DNA from: an uncultured Lachnospiraceae bacterium | GTDB lineage: Bacteria > Bacillota > Clostridia > Lachnospirales > Lachnospiraceae | DNA length: 10,169 nt | Direction: 5' to 3' | Assembly: GCA_910577445.1 (NCBI GenBank) | Contig: CAJTMZ010000127.1 | Coordinates: 1-10,169, forward strand | Notes under the pieces: generated by a model | Told to the model about the DNA's origin: nothing | Databases searched by the model: none | The model's input: the letters and a program-made list of their open reading frames with translations, nothing else | Translations under genes and position numbers: made by a program | Shown: piece after piece, positions 1 to 6,559 of the stretch | Position numbering within the stretch: the first letter of the stretch is position 1 | Layout of the letters: every line of letters begins with the position of its first letter

Positions 1-28
1 GTATTTTTAAGAAGTACTAATTATATAA

Positions 29-102
29 CGCGGGGTGGAGCAGTCTGGAAGCTCGTCGGGCTCATAACCCGAAGGTCATAGGTTCAAATCCTATCCCCGC
101 TA
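29..102 (+). tRNA. Initiator tRNA-fMet (CAT anticodon)
   Basis: A complete cloverleaf can be folded. The acceptor pairs 30-35 with 95-100, the anticodon stem carries the three consecutive G:C pairs (GGG at 58-60, CCC at 68-70) that mark initiator tRNAs, and the anticodon CAT is at 63-65. The T arm is 78-94 with loop TTCAAAT. Position 1 (C29) faces T101 at position 72, so the 1:72 pair is unpaired, as required for formylation of initiators. The familiar mismatch is C1:A72, whereas here it is C:U. The discriminator is A102. CCA is not encoded (CTT follows), so it must be added by a CCA-adding enzyme. It is first in a run of three tRNA genes and lies 6 bases before tRNA-Phe. Confidence 0.96.
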
Positions 103-108
103 CTTAAT

Positions 109-181
<73 letters not shown>

Positions 182-244
182 TTTTTTCTATGACAAATAA
201 AACATAAAATATTTTATTTATGGCTATATTATTGAGTAAGATAT

Positions 245-317
245 GGGCCACTAGCTCAGGTGGTAGAGCACTTGACTTTTAATCAAGTTGTCCCGGGTTC
301 GAGTCCCGGGTGGCTCA
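245..317 (+). tRNA. tRNA-Lys (TTT anticodon)
   Basis: Full cloverleaf: acceptor GGGCCAC (245-251) pairs with GTGGCTC (310-316) with one G:U pair, and the discriminator is A317. The anticodon stem CTTGA/TCAAG encloses CTTTTAA with anticodon TTT at 278-280. The T stem is CCGGG/CCCGG (293-297 and 305-309) around TTCGAGT. CCA is not encoded. It is 63 bases after tRNA-Phe across an AT-rich spacer, and an intrinsic terminator follows within about 10 bases, making it the last gene of the tRNA run. Confidence 0.97.
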
Positions 318-327
318 TTTTACAAAA

Positions 328-373
328 GCACTGGAAAGAGTTGAAAGCAACCTTTGTCCGGTGTTTTTATTTT
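328..373 (+). terminator. Intrinsic terminator of the tRNA cluster
   Basis: Two-part hairpin. Outer stem 328-334 pairs with 358-364 (7 bp with G:U pairs at 328:364 and 332:360). Inner stem AAAG/CTTT (335-338 with 352-355) continues through GTTG/CAAC (340-343 with 348-351), closing a four-base AAAG loop. There are small bulges at A339 and 356-357. A T-rich tract (TTTTTATTTT, 364-373) follows directly. Its place just after tRNA-Lys and before the next promoter region fits termination of tRNA transcription. Confidence 0.82.
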
Positions 374-402
374 GCAGAAAATAAATAAATACTAAGTTTT
401 TA

Positions 403-431
403 TTGATTTTTCATCTACTTTATAGTATTTT
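403..431 (+). promoter_or_regulatory. Possible promoter of the lipoprotein gene
   Basis: TTGATT at 403-408 and TATTTT at 426-431 are separated by 17 bases and resemble housekeeping -35 and -10 elements (4 of 6 matches in the -10). They lie between the tRNA terminator and the small lipoprotein gene, where a promoter is needed. The stretch is very AT-rich, so chance matches are likely and the exact boxes are uncertain. Confidence 0.3.
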
Positions 432-463
432 GATAAGGGAATTTTTATATGAGGAAGAGGATT

Positions 464-859
464 ATGAAAAAGTATATTATTTTATTTGTGGCATGCGGTA
501 TGCTGCTTTGCTTTGCGGCAGGCTGCGCCGAGGTGCAGGAGACCGGTTTGATGGTCTGGAACGGCACGGAAGAGGAAGGGGATTTTGAACTTCAGGAGAA
601 TCAAAGCCTACTGTATACTGAGGAGGGATATTTTGTAGCGGAGGGAAGGCTCTGCGGGATGGAAAAAAGCGGTTTTTTTGTGGAAACAGAAGACGGGCAG
701 AAGCTTGGGTTTAAAATTTCACCAGAAACAATTATCTATACCGGAGAAAATAGTGAAATGCTGGAAGGACAGGCTGTCAAGGTGGTATTTGACGGTGAAG
801 TAACCGGAGAAAGCATGGAAAATGTAACGGTTATAGCGATTACCGCATTGGAAGAATAA
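464..859 (+). CDS. Small predicted lipoprotein of unknown function
   Basis: I do not recognise a named family. The 131-residue product starts with a basic n-region (MKKY) and a hydrophobic core, then FAAGC, a plausible though imperfect lipobox because -3 is Ala rather than Leu. Lipid attachment to Cys followed by anchoring on the outer face of the membrane is inferred. The mature part is acidic and predicted rich in beta strands (GRLCGMEKSGFFVETEDG, then a segment ending in TVIAITALEE), suggesting a small barrel-like domain. ATG 464 is chosen because GAGGA at 451-455 lies 8 bases upstream. An in-frame ATG at 449, with a weaker AAGGGA upstream, would add MRKRI before the same signal sequence. 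The gene stands alone between the tRNA terminator and the next promoter, so its role cannot be read from its neighbours. Confidence 0.8.
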   Translation: MKKYIILFVACGMLLCFAAGCAEVQETGLMVWNGTEEEGDFELQENQSLLYTEEGYFVAEGRLCGMEKSGFFVETEDGQKLGFKISPETIIYTGENSEMLEGQAVKVVFDGEVTGESMENVTVIAITALEE

Positions 860-934
860 AACTGAATATTTTATTAATGTTTTAATAAGAATAACTCAAA
901 GTGAGTGTAACATACACAAATAATTTTTATATTA

Positions 935-943
935 TGATATAAT
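935..943 (+). promoter_or_regulatory. Extended -10 promoter of the long operon
   Basis: TG at 935-936, one base, then a perfect TATAAT at 938-943 form an extended -10 element. No good -35 is visible 16-18 bases upstream, which extended -10 promoters tolerate. It sits about 50 bases before the start of the HD-domain gene, the first gene of a chain of closely spaced genes. An ATG at 942 overlaps this -10 box, which argues against that ATG being the start codon of the downstream gene. Confidence 0.55.
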
Positions 944-995
944 GTACGCGGTGCCATTGCAGATTGGCAAAAAAATATTTTTTAAGGATGGTATT

Positions 996-1559
996 ATGAG
1001 CGATAAATCTGAAAAGTATAAGGCGCATGTGGAGAAGCTGAGAAAAAAATATGAACAGAGGCGGGAATTTTATCACCTGCTCCGGGAATATGCCTGGGAT
1101 ATTTTAATGTCAGATAATTTTCGCAGTACTAGGAATTATATCCAGCACGGCTCAATGCCGGTGCAGAGACATTGTCTTGACGTTGCGGCCCAGAGTATTG
1201 CAATCAGCAAATTTTTAGGGATTGAGTGCAATGAGAGGGAACTGATACGCGGCGCATTGCTGCATGATTATTTTTTATATGACTGGCACGATAAGACAAG
1301 AAAAGGTTATCAGAGGCTGCACGGATTTTATCACCCGGGAATCGCCCTTCGGAACGCCAGTAAGGAGTATCGCCTGACTAAGCGGGAAAGAGATATTATA
1401 AAGAAGCATATGTGGCCGCTGACGGTAGTGCCGCCGCTTTGCAGGGAAGCGTGGATTGTAACGACCGCGGATAAGTATTGCTCTTTGCTTGAGACGCTGC
1501 ATTTGCGCAGAGGAAATGTATCCAATATAAAGAGAGCAAAATTAAGGACAGCGGGATGA
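996..1559 (+). CDS. HD-domain phosphohydrolase family protein
   Basis: A 187-residue soluble protein with the metal-binding pattern of HD-superfamily phosphohydrolases: H59 (in QRHCLDVA), the paired H90-D91 (GALLHDYFLYDWHD), H113 (FYHPG), H138 (IIKKHMW) and D159 (VTTADK). Such proteins hydrolyse phosphate esters of nucleotides or related compounds. The substrate here cannot be read from the sequence, and no second domain is visible. The first 35 residues are charged and helical. Start ATG 996 has AAGGA at 984-988, seven bases upstream. An in-frame ATG at 942 is rejected because it overlaps the promoter -10 box. The stop overlaps the next start as ATGA (1556-1559), so the gene is probably translationally coupled to the PLP decarboxylase gene and heads the operon. 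Confidence 0.88.
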   Translation: MSDKSEKYKAHVEKLRKKYEQRREFYHLLREYAWDILMSDNFRSTRNYIQHGSMPVQRHCLDVAAQSIAISKFLGIECNERELIRGALLHDYFLYDWHDKTRKGYQRLHGFYHPGIALRNASKEYRLTKRERDIIKKHMWPLTVVPPLCREAWIVTTADKYCSLLETLHLRRGNVSNIKRAKLRTAG

Positions 1560-2980
1560 ATGACGGGCTGTTCGATAAACTGAAAGACTACAGTGAAAGC
1601 GATTTTTATCCTTTTCATATGCCGGGGCATAAAAGAAACTTTGAAAAAGGCGCTCTGGCGGGAGCTTACAGGTATGACATTACAGAAATAGACGGTTTTG
1701 ATAATCTTCACCAGCCGGTGTCTCTTATTAAGGAGGCGCAGGAGCGCGCGGCCAGGCTGTATCGGTCCGAGGAAACTTATTTTTTAATAAATGGAAGTAC
1801 AGCAGGGATTTTAAGCGCGATTTCAGCGGTTGCCGGTGAGGGACGTAATCTGATAATTGGCAGGAACTGTCATAAAGCCGTATATCATGCGGCTTTTTTA
1901 AATCGTATGAAGCTGCATTATGTGTATCCGGAAAAGACAGAAGGGTATGATATTGCGGGGCCGGTTTTAGCCGCCGGTATAGAAAAACAGATTAAAAAGA
2001 TTTTGGGAAAAGAGGAATTTAAAGACAAAAGCGCGGGCGAAACCATCGCAGGCATTGTTATCACCTCTCCCACCTATGAGGGAATTAATTCAAATATAAA
2101 AGAAATATCAAAGCTGGCTCACAGCTACAAAATTCCGTTGATTGTGGACCAGGCACACGGTGCTCATTTCGGAATGCATCCCCAATATCCGCCTGACGCA
2201 GTTAAGGAGGGGGCGGATATTGTAATACACAGCGTTCACAAGACTTTGCCGGCGCCTACTCAGACGGCGCTGATACACAGAAACGGCAGCCTGACGGACG
2301 GGGAAGCATTGAAACGGTATCTTCGCATTTATCAGTCCAGCAGCCCTTCTTATCTGCTGATGGCGGGAATTGACGAGGCGATGCGTTTTGCGGAGGCGGA
2401 GGGCAGACAAAGGCTTGAAAAGCTGCTGGGTATGAAAGAGTTTTTTTTAAAGCAGGTGGAAAGCTGCCGGCATATTCGCGTATGCCCCGTAACCGAGCCG
2501 GGGAAACTGGTGATTTCCGTGGATGAAGCTTTTATGAGCGGGCAGATGCTTTATGATATTTTACGGGAAAAGTATCATTTGCAGATGGAAATGGCGGCGG
2601 GAAGCTATGTGGTCGCCATTCTGACGATGATGGACGAAAAAAGCGGTTTTGACAGGCTTTCCGAAGCACTGCTGGAAATTGATAAAGGGATGGAGGCGGA
2701 CAAACGCCATGTATGCCGGTTTGACGTTCCGGCAAATCCCGTTGCAGCGATGGAGCTGTGGGAGGCATATACGCTGCCTTATGAGGAGAAAGCGCTTACG
2801 GGCGCGGCAGGAAAAACGGCCGCCGAATTTATCAATCTTTATCCGCCCGGGATTCCTTTGCTTGTTCCGGGGGAAATCATAGGCGAGGGGATGATAAGGG
2901 TAATTGAAGGATATATTATGAATGGCTATACGGTACAGGGAGTTTGTAATAATAAAATAAGAGTGGTAAAAACATCTTAG
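1556..2980 (+). CDS. Orn/Lys/Arg decarboxylase family PLP enzyme (YaaO-like)
   Basis: A 474-residue fold-type I PLP enzyme of the Orn/Lys/Arg decarboxylase major-domain family. Visible motifs are HMPGHK (21-26), substrate/PLP-loop NGSTAG (79-84), DQAHGAHF (198-205) with the PLP-nitrogen Asp198, and HSVHK with Lys229 as the Schiff-base lysine. The C-terminal region has YPPGIPLLVPGE. It lacks the N-terminal wing domain of large inducible decarboxylases, so it belongs to the short class of about 480 residues that includes B. subtilis SpeA and YaaO. Decarboxylation of arginine, lysine or ornithine to a polyamine precursor is likely; which amino acid is not decidable here. It starts inside the stop of the HD gene (ATGA overlap). 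In B. subtilis, yaaO also precedes the tmk-holB-yaaT cluster, which supports the YaaO equivalence. Confidence 0.9.
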   Translation: MNDGLFDKLKDYSESDFYPFHMPGHKRNFEKGALAGAYRYDITEIDGFDNLHQPVSLIKEAQERAARLYRSEETYFLINGSTAGILSAISAVAGEGRNLIIGRNCHKAVYHAAFLNRMKLHYVYPEKTEGYDIAGPVLAAGIEKQIKKILGKEEFKDKSAGETIAGIVITSPTYEGINSNIKEISKLAHSYKIPLIVDQAHGAHFGMHPQYPPDAVKEGADIVIHSVHKTLPAPTQTALIHRNGSLTDGEALKRYLRIYQSSSPSYLLMAGIDEAMRFAEAEGRQRLEKLLGMKEFFLKQVESCRHIRVCPVTEPGKLVISVDEAFMSGQMLYDILREKYHLQMEMAAGSYVVAILTMMDEKSGFDRLSEALLEIDKGMEADKRHVCRFDVPANPVAAMELWEAYTLPYEEKALTGAAGKTAAEFINLYPPGIPLLVPGEIIGEGMIRVIEGYIMNGYTVQGVCNNKIRVVKTS

Positions 2981-2997
2981 GAAAGGTATGGTTGGTT

Positions 2998-4410
2998 ATG
3001 AGAAAGACAAAAATTATCTGCACAATTGGTCCGGCATGTGAGGCGGAGGAAAAACTGCGGGAGTTAATGCTTGCAGGAATGAATGTTGCCCGCTTTAATT
3101 TTTCCCATGGGACGCATGAAGAACATAAAATAAAATTTGAGAGAGTAAATAAAATAAGCAGTGAGCTGGGCTTACAGGTGGCCACTCTCCTGGATACCAA
3201 GGGGCCGGAAATCAGGTTAAGGGATATCGAGGGCGGAAAAACGGAACTTGTTTCCGGCCAGAAATTTACGCTGACGACGGAAGAAATTATCGGAAACAAT
3301 GAAAAGGTTTCAATTACTTATACGAATCTGAAAGACGATATCAGCGTCGGAACCACAATTTTAATCGACGACGGCCTGATTGAAATGGTGGTGGACGCCA
3401 TTGAAGAAAATGAAATTATATGTACCGTGGTAAACGGCGGGCCGATATCGAATCATAAGGGCGTCAATGTGCCCGGAGCGGTTTTGTCCATGCCGTATAT
3501 CAGCGATGTTGATAAAAGCGATATTATGTTTGGCTGCGATATGGGATTTGATTTTCTGGCGGCTTCTTTTGTGAGATGCAGGGAAGATATTCTGGAAGTA
3601 CGGAAAATTCTCGACGAGCAGCAAAGCACTATGAAGATTATTGCCAAAATCGAAAATATGCAGGGAATCCGTAACCTGGAGGAGATTCTTTCCGCCTCAG
3701 ATGGTATAATGGTGGCAAGAGGAGATATGGGCGTGGAAATCCCCATGGAAGAAGTGCCCGTTATCCAAAAACGCATGATAAAGATGGCGGAAAAGATGGG
3801 AAAGCATGTTATTACGGCAACGCAGATGCTGGAATCCATGATGAGAAATCCCAGGCCGACCCGTGCGGAGGCAACCGACATTGCCAACGCCATTTATGAC
3901 GGAACGACTGCTATTATGCTTTCAGGAGAGAGCGCTGCGGGACGCTATCCCACGGAGGCTGTCAAAACGATGTCCAGAATTGCGGAGCGTACGGAAGCAG
4001 ATATCGACTACGACGGAAGAATGAAGAACAGGGCTTTTTCGGGAAACCCTGACGTGACGACGGCAATTTCCCATGCGACCTGTATGACGGCCATGGATTT
4101 GAAGGCGGCGGCAATTATAACCGTGACAATCTCCGGCTTTACGGCGGGAATGATTGCAAGATATAAACCGGGATGCCCGGTCATCGCGTGCAGCGTAAGT
4201 CCCAGGGTATGCAGGCAGTTAAGCCTTTTATGGGGCGTAACGCCTTTATGGATTGCCCGCGAAAGCGTGGCGGACGACTTATTTGAAGTTGCTATAGCCG
4301 CTGCGGAAAAAGCCGGATATATTAAAAAAGGCGATGTGGTGGTTCTGACTGCCGGAGTACCCCTTGGCGTGTCAGGAAATACCAATATGATTCGTGTGGT
4401 AGAGGTTTAA
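2998..4410 (+). CDS. pyk: Pyruvate kinase
   Basis: Catalyses the last step of glycolysis, phosphoenolpyruvate plus ADP to pyruvate plus ATP, in the cytoplasm. The 470-residue protein shows KTKIICTIGPA at the N-terminus, NVARFNFSHG (29-38), LLDTKGPEIRL, the active-site signature IIAKIEN with catalytic Lys217, MVARGDMGVEIP with the metal ligand region (238-249), TATQMLESM (273-281) and the C-terminal allosteric domain ending in NTNMIRVVEV. It is the short form without the extra PEP-utilizer-type domain found on Bacillus pyruvate kinase (about 585 residues). ATG 2998 gives the usual family N-terminus MRKTKI; an in-frame TTG at 2992 would add two residues and lies closer to GGAAAGG at 2980-2986. 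It follows the PLP enzyme by 17 bases and precedes the kinase-like gene by 5 bases, so it is in the operon. Confidence 0.97.
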   Translation: MRKTKIICTIGPACEAEEKLRELMLAGMNVARFNFSHGTHEEHKIKFERVNKISSELGLQVATLLDTKGPEIRLRDIEGGKTELVSGQKFTLTTEEIIGNNEKVSITYTNLKDDISVGTTILIDDGLIEMVVDAIEENEIICTVVNGGPISNHKGVNVPGAVLSMPYISDVDKSDIMFGCDMGFDFLAASFVRCREDILEVRKILDEQQSTMKIIAKIENMQGIRNLEEILSASDGIMVARGDMGVEIPMEEVPVIQKRMIKMAEKMGKHVITATQMLESMMRNPRPTRAEATDIANAIYDGTTAIMLSGESAAGRYPTEAVKTMSRIAERTEADIDYDGRMKNRAFSGNPDVTTAISHATCMTAMDLKAAAIITVTISGFTAGMIARYKPGCPVIACSVSPRVCRQLSLLWGVTPLWIARESVADDLFEVAIAAAEKAGYIKKGDVVVLTAGVPLGVSGNTNMIRVVEV

Positions 4411-4415
4411 TTATT

Positions 4416-5015
4416 GTGGGAAAAATGATATACTTAATGGGAAAGAGCGCGTCGGGAAAAAATGCCGTTTATACCCATTTACTGGAAAATGAAGTTCTTA
4501 ATCTGAAAAAGGTGGTGCCTTATACCACCCGTCCCATACGGGCAGGGGAGGTAGAGGGGACGGAATATCATTTTACGGACGAAGAAGGCTACAGAAAGTT
4601 AGAGGATGCGGGCATGGTGATAGAGGCCCGCGTCTATCATACATATTACGGGCCGTGGTACTATTTTATGGTGGACGATGGCAGTATTGATTTGAGCCAC
4701 AGCAGCTATCTGGTAATAGGGACGCTTGAGTCTTACCAAAAAACGGCAGGGTATTTCGGCAGGGATAAGGTGGTTCCCGTATTGCTGGAGCTGGACGACG
4801 GCGTGAGATTAAAACGCGCTCTTGAGCGGGAAATGAAAGAGGAGTCTCCCGGATATGAGGAATTGTGCAGACGCTTTCTGGCCGATTCCGTTGACTTTTC
4901 TCAGGAAAAAATAAAAGAAGCGGGCATAGACAGACGTTTTTTGAACAATAAGTTAGAGGACTGTTTGAAAGAAATAAAAGAGTATATTATTGATAAAATG
5001 CGGGAAGAAAGTTAG
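4416..5015 (+). CDS. Guanylate kinase-like P-loop protein
   Basis: A 199-residue protein of the guanylate kinase family (true Gmk phosphorylates GMP to GDP). It has a P-loop GKSASGKN (9-16), the GMP-binding stretch PYTTRPIRAGEVEGTEYHF (35-53) with the TTRP and GExxG patterns, EARVYHTYYG (70-79), and a late Arg-rich lid region (about 134-150). Two features differ from typical Gmk: the P-loop ends in Asn16 instead of Ser/Thr, and the stretch after strand YLVIG (98-102) lacks the Asp that contacts guanine in classical enzymes. A paralogue with changed substrate or reduced activity is therefore possible. The GTG start at 4416, with AGAGG ten bases upstream, gives MGKMIYLMGK; ATG 4425 is the alternative. 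It occupies the place of tmk in the comparable B. subtilis cluster. Confidence 0.85.
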   Translation: MGKMIYLMGKSASGKNAVYTHLLENEVLNLKKVVPYTTRPIRAGEVEGTEYHFTDEEGYRKLEDAGMVIEARVYHTYYGPWYYFMVDDGSIDLSHSSYLVIGTLESYQKTAGYFGRDKVVPVLLELDDGVRLKRALEREMKEESPGYEELCRRFLADSVDFSQEKIKEAGIDRRFLNNKLEDCLKEIKEYIIDKMREES

Positions 5016-5051
5016 TCAGGTCGGTATTTTGGCGGAAAAGAGGTGGTCTGT

Positions 5052-5492
5052 ATGGATATAAAAGTGAATCAGGCAATGCCGGTGACAACACCGGAAGCGC
5101 CGGCGCAGGTACATGAATCTGACGGAGCTTTTAAGTTTACGCTTGTGAGCCATATCGAGGAGCAGGAGCTGGCGGCAAGACTGGGCGTTTTAATGGAAGA
5201 AATCACCATGCAGGGCGACAGGCTGGCAAAAAAGCGTGATATCCGGGATATGAAAAAATACAGAGGCCTTGTAAAGGAGTTTATGAATGAAATTGTGAGC
5301 CGTTCCCATGCTTTTTCCAGGGAGAATTTCCTGGACAGGAAGGGAAGGCACAGAGTTTACGGAATTATCAGAATTGTAGATGAAAATCTGGACGAACTGG
5401 CAAGGGAACTTATGAAAGATGAACAGGACCATCTTGCGATTCTCTCCAAAATAGGAGAAATCAGAGGGCTGCTTTTAGATATTTTAACCTGA
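5052..5492 (+). CDS. yaaR: YaaR family protein (DUF327)
   Basis: A 146-residue protein matching the YaaR/DUF327 family in length and order of features: a disordered N-terminus rich in Pro and Thr (about 1-25), the helical SHIEEQELAARLGVLMEEI segment, KYRGLVKEFMNEI, and the best conserved part FLDRKGRHRVYGIIRIVDE (93-111) followed by a helical tail. The molecular function of the family is not established. Its place between the kinase gene and holB is the same as in Bacillus (yaaQ-yaaR-holB), which supports the identification. ATG 5052 has AGAGG at 5039-5043 and AGGTGG at 5041-5046 upstream; a GTG at 5043 in the same frame would lie within that binding site and is unlikely. Confidence 0.88.
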   Translation: MDIKVNQAMPVTTPEAPAQVHESDGAFKFTLVSHIEEQELAARLGVLMEEITMQGDRLAKKRDIRDMKKYRGLVKEFMNEIVSRSHAFSRENFLDRKGRHRVYGIIRIVDENLDELARELMKDEQDHLAILSKIGEIRGLLLDILT

Positions 5493-5519
5493 TTGGTTGA
5501 ACACACGAGGGGGATAAAA

Positions 5520-5533
5520 GCCGCATTTGCGGC
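5520..5533 (+). other. Short hairpin before the holB ribosome binding site
   Basis: GCCGC (5520-5524) and GCGGC (5529-5533) form a perfect inverted repeat around ATTT, inside the 57-base gap between yaaR and holB and 7 bases before the GAGAGGGG ribosome binding region. No T run follows, so it is not a terminator. It could be an RNA stability or processing element, or chance. Confidence 0.4.
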
Positions 5534-5549
5534 GGAATGAGAGGGGTAT

Positions 5550-6542
5550 ATGCGCAGATTTTCTGATATTGTAGGGCAGGAGCAGTTAAGGGAGCATTTA
5601 GAGAATGCCGTCAGAATGAATAAGGTGTCCCATGCCTATATTATTAACGGGGAGCGGAATGCCGGAAAAGAATTTATAGCCAGGACCTTTGCCATGGCGC
5701 TTCAGTGCGAGGATAGGCAGGACGTGGAACCCTGTCAGGAATGCCATTCCTGTAAACAGGCGCAAAGCGGCAATCATCCGGATATTATTTTTGTCACCCA
5801 CGAAAAACCGGGAACCATCGGCGTGGATGATATCCGCAAGCAGATTAACGGCGATGTGGCAATCAAGCCTTACAGCGGGCCGAAAAAAATCTATATCGTC
5901 CGCGAGGGCGAAAAGATGACGGTTCAGGCTCAGAACGCGCTTTTAAAAACGCTGGAGGAGCCCCCGGAATACGCGGTTATCCTGATACTTACAGATAACG
6001 TGAACGCGCTTCTTCCCACCATTTTGAGCAGGTGCGTGGTTCTTAATATGAAGCCCGTAAAGGATGCCCGGATTAAGGAATATCTGATGGAAAATATGGA
6101 AATTCCTGATTATAAGGCAAATATCTGCGTGGCTTTCGCAAGGGGAAACGTGGGTAAGGCCAGGCTTCTTGCAAACAGCGAAGAATTTGATAAAGTAAAG
6201 GAAGAAGCGCTCACACTGTTAAAATATATTGGCGAGATGGAACTGCACGAGATTGTGGCGGCCATCAGGAAAATTAACGAGTATAAATTTGACGTTAACG
6301 ACTATATGGACATCCTTTCTATCTGGTACAGGGACGTTTTACTGTTTAAGGCAACCCATGACGTGAACAATCTCATTTTCAGGGAGGAAATACAATCTAT
6401 CAGGAAAGTGGCTGATAAGAGTACCTACGAAGGGATTGAAAGGATTATAGACGCGCTTCAGAAGTCAAAGCAGAGGCTGAACGCCAATGTTAATTTTGAC
6501 TTGACAATGGAGCTTTTGCTTCTTACCATCAAAGAAAATTAA
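5550..6542 (+). CDS. holB: DNA polymerase III delta' subunit
   Basis: Clamp-loader subunit that, with delta and tau/gamma, opens the beta clamp and places it on primed DNA. The 330-residue protein has an N-terminal AAA+ module: VGQEQLREHLENA (8-20), a Walker A-like GERNAGKE (34-41), a zinc-binding set C53, C62, C65, C68, the helix LLKTLEEPP (131-139) and the clamp-loader SRC motif (160-162), followed by a helical lid and C-terminal collar domain. In the Walker A the Ser/Thr after Lys40 is Glu41, so it probably does not hydrolyse ATP. This fits delta', which is a structural, non-catalytic subunit in E. coli. ATG 5550 has AGAGG at 5540-5544. It is 57 bases after yaaR and 17 bases before ricT, the conserved order yaaR-holB-yaaT. 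Confidence 0.95.
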   Translation: MRRFSDIVGQEQLREHLENAVRMNKVSHAYIINGERNAGKEFIARTFAMALQCEDRQDVEPCQECHSCKQAQSGNHPDIIFVTHEKPGTIGVDDIRKQINGDVAIKPYSGPKKIYIVREGEKMTVQAQNALLKTLEEPPEYAVILILTDNVNALLPTILSRCVVLNMKPVKDARIKEYLMENMEIPDYKANICVAFARGNVGKARLLANSEEFDKVKEEALTLLKYIGEMELHEIVAAIRKINEYKFDVNDYMDILSIWYRDVLLFKATHDVNNLIFREEIQSIRKVADKSTYEGIERIIDALQKSKQRLNANVNFDLTMELLLLTIKEN

Positions 6543-6559
6543 GTGAGGTTTATAGATTT

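Noticed and set aside
194..218. Inverted repeat of eight A/T pairs between tRNA-Phe and tRNA-Lys
   Set aside because: It is made only of A and T in a very AT-rich spacer, so it is weak and likely chance; no T tract position supports a terminator.
224..229. TATATT before tRNA-Lys as a separate promoter
   Set aside because: No matching -35 about 17 bases upstream and the area is AT-rich; cotranscription with the upstream tRNAs explains the arrangement equally well.
403..588. Open frame of 61 codons overlapping the lipoprotein gene
   Set aside because: It is out of frame with the lipoprotein gene, lacks a convincing ribosome binding site, and has no recognisable protein features; the lipoprotein frame has a signal sequence and a good binding site.
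871..888. TTATTAA/TTAATAA hairpin after the lipoprotein gene, considered as a terminator
   Set aside because: The stem is all A:T and no T run follows on the + strand; it is too weak to call.
942..995. Longer start of the HD-domain protein at ATG 942
   Set aside because: This ATG lies inside the extended -10 box (935-943), so it would not be in the transcript; ATG 996 has a well-spaced AAGGA.
3453..3893. Long open frames on the - strand within pyk and other genes
   Set aside because: They run opposite to clearly conserved genes, show no family motifs and lack binding sites; they are shadow frames.
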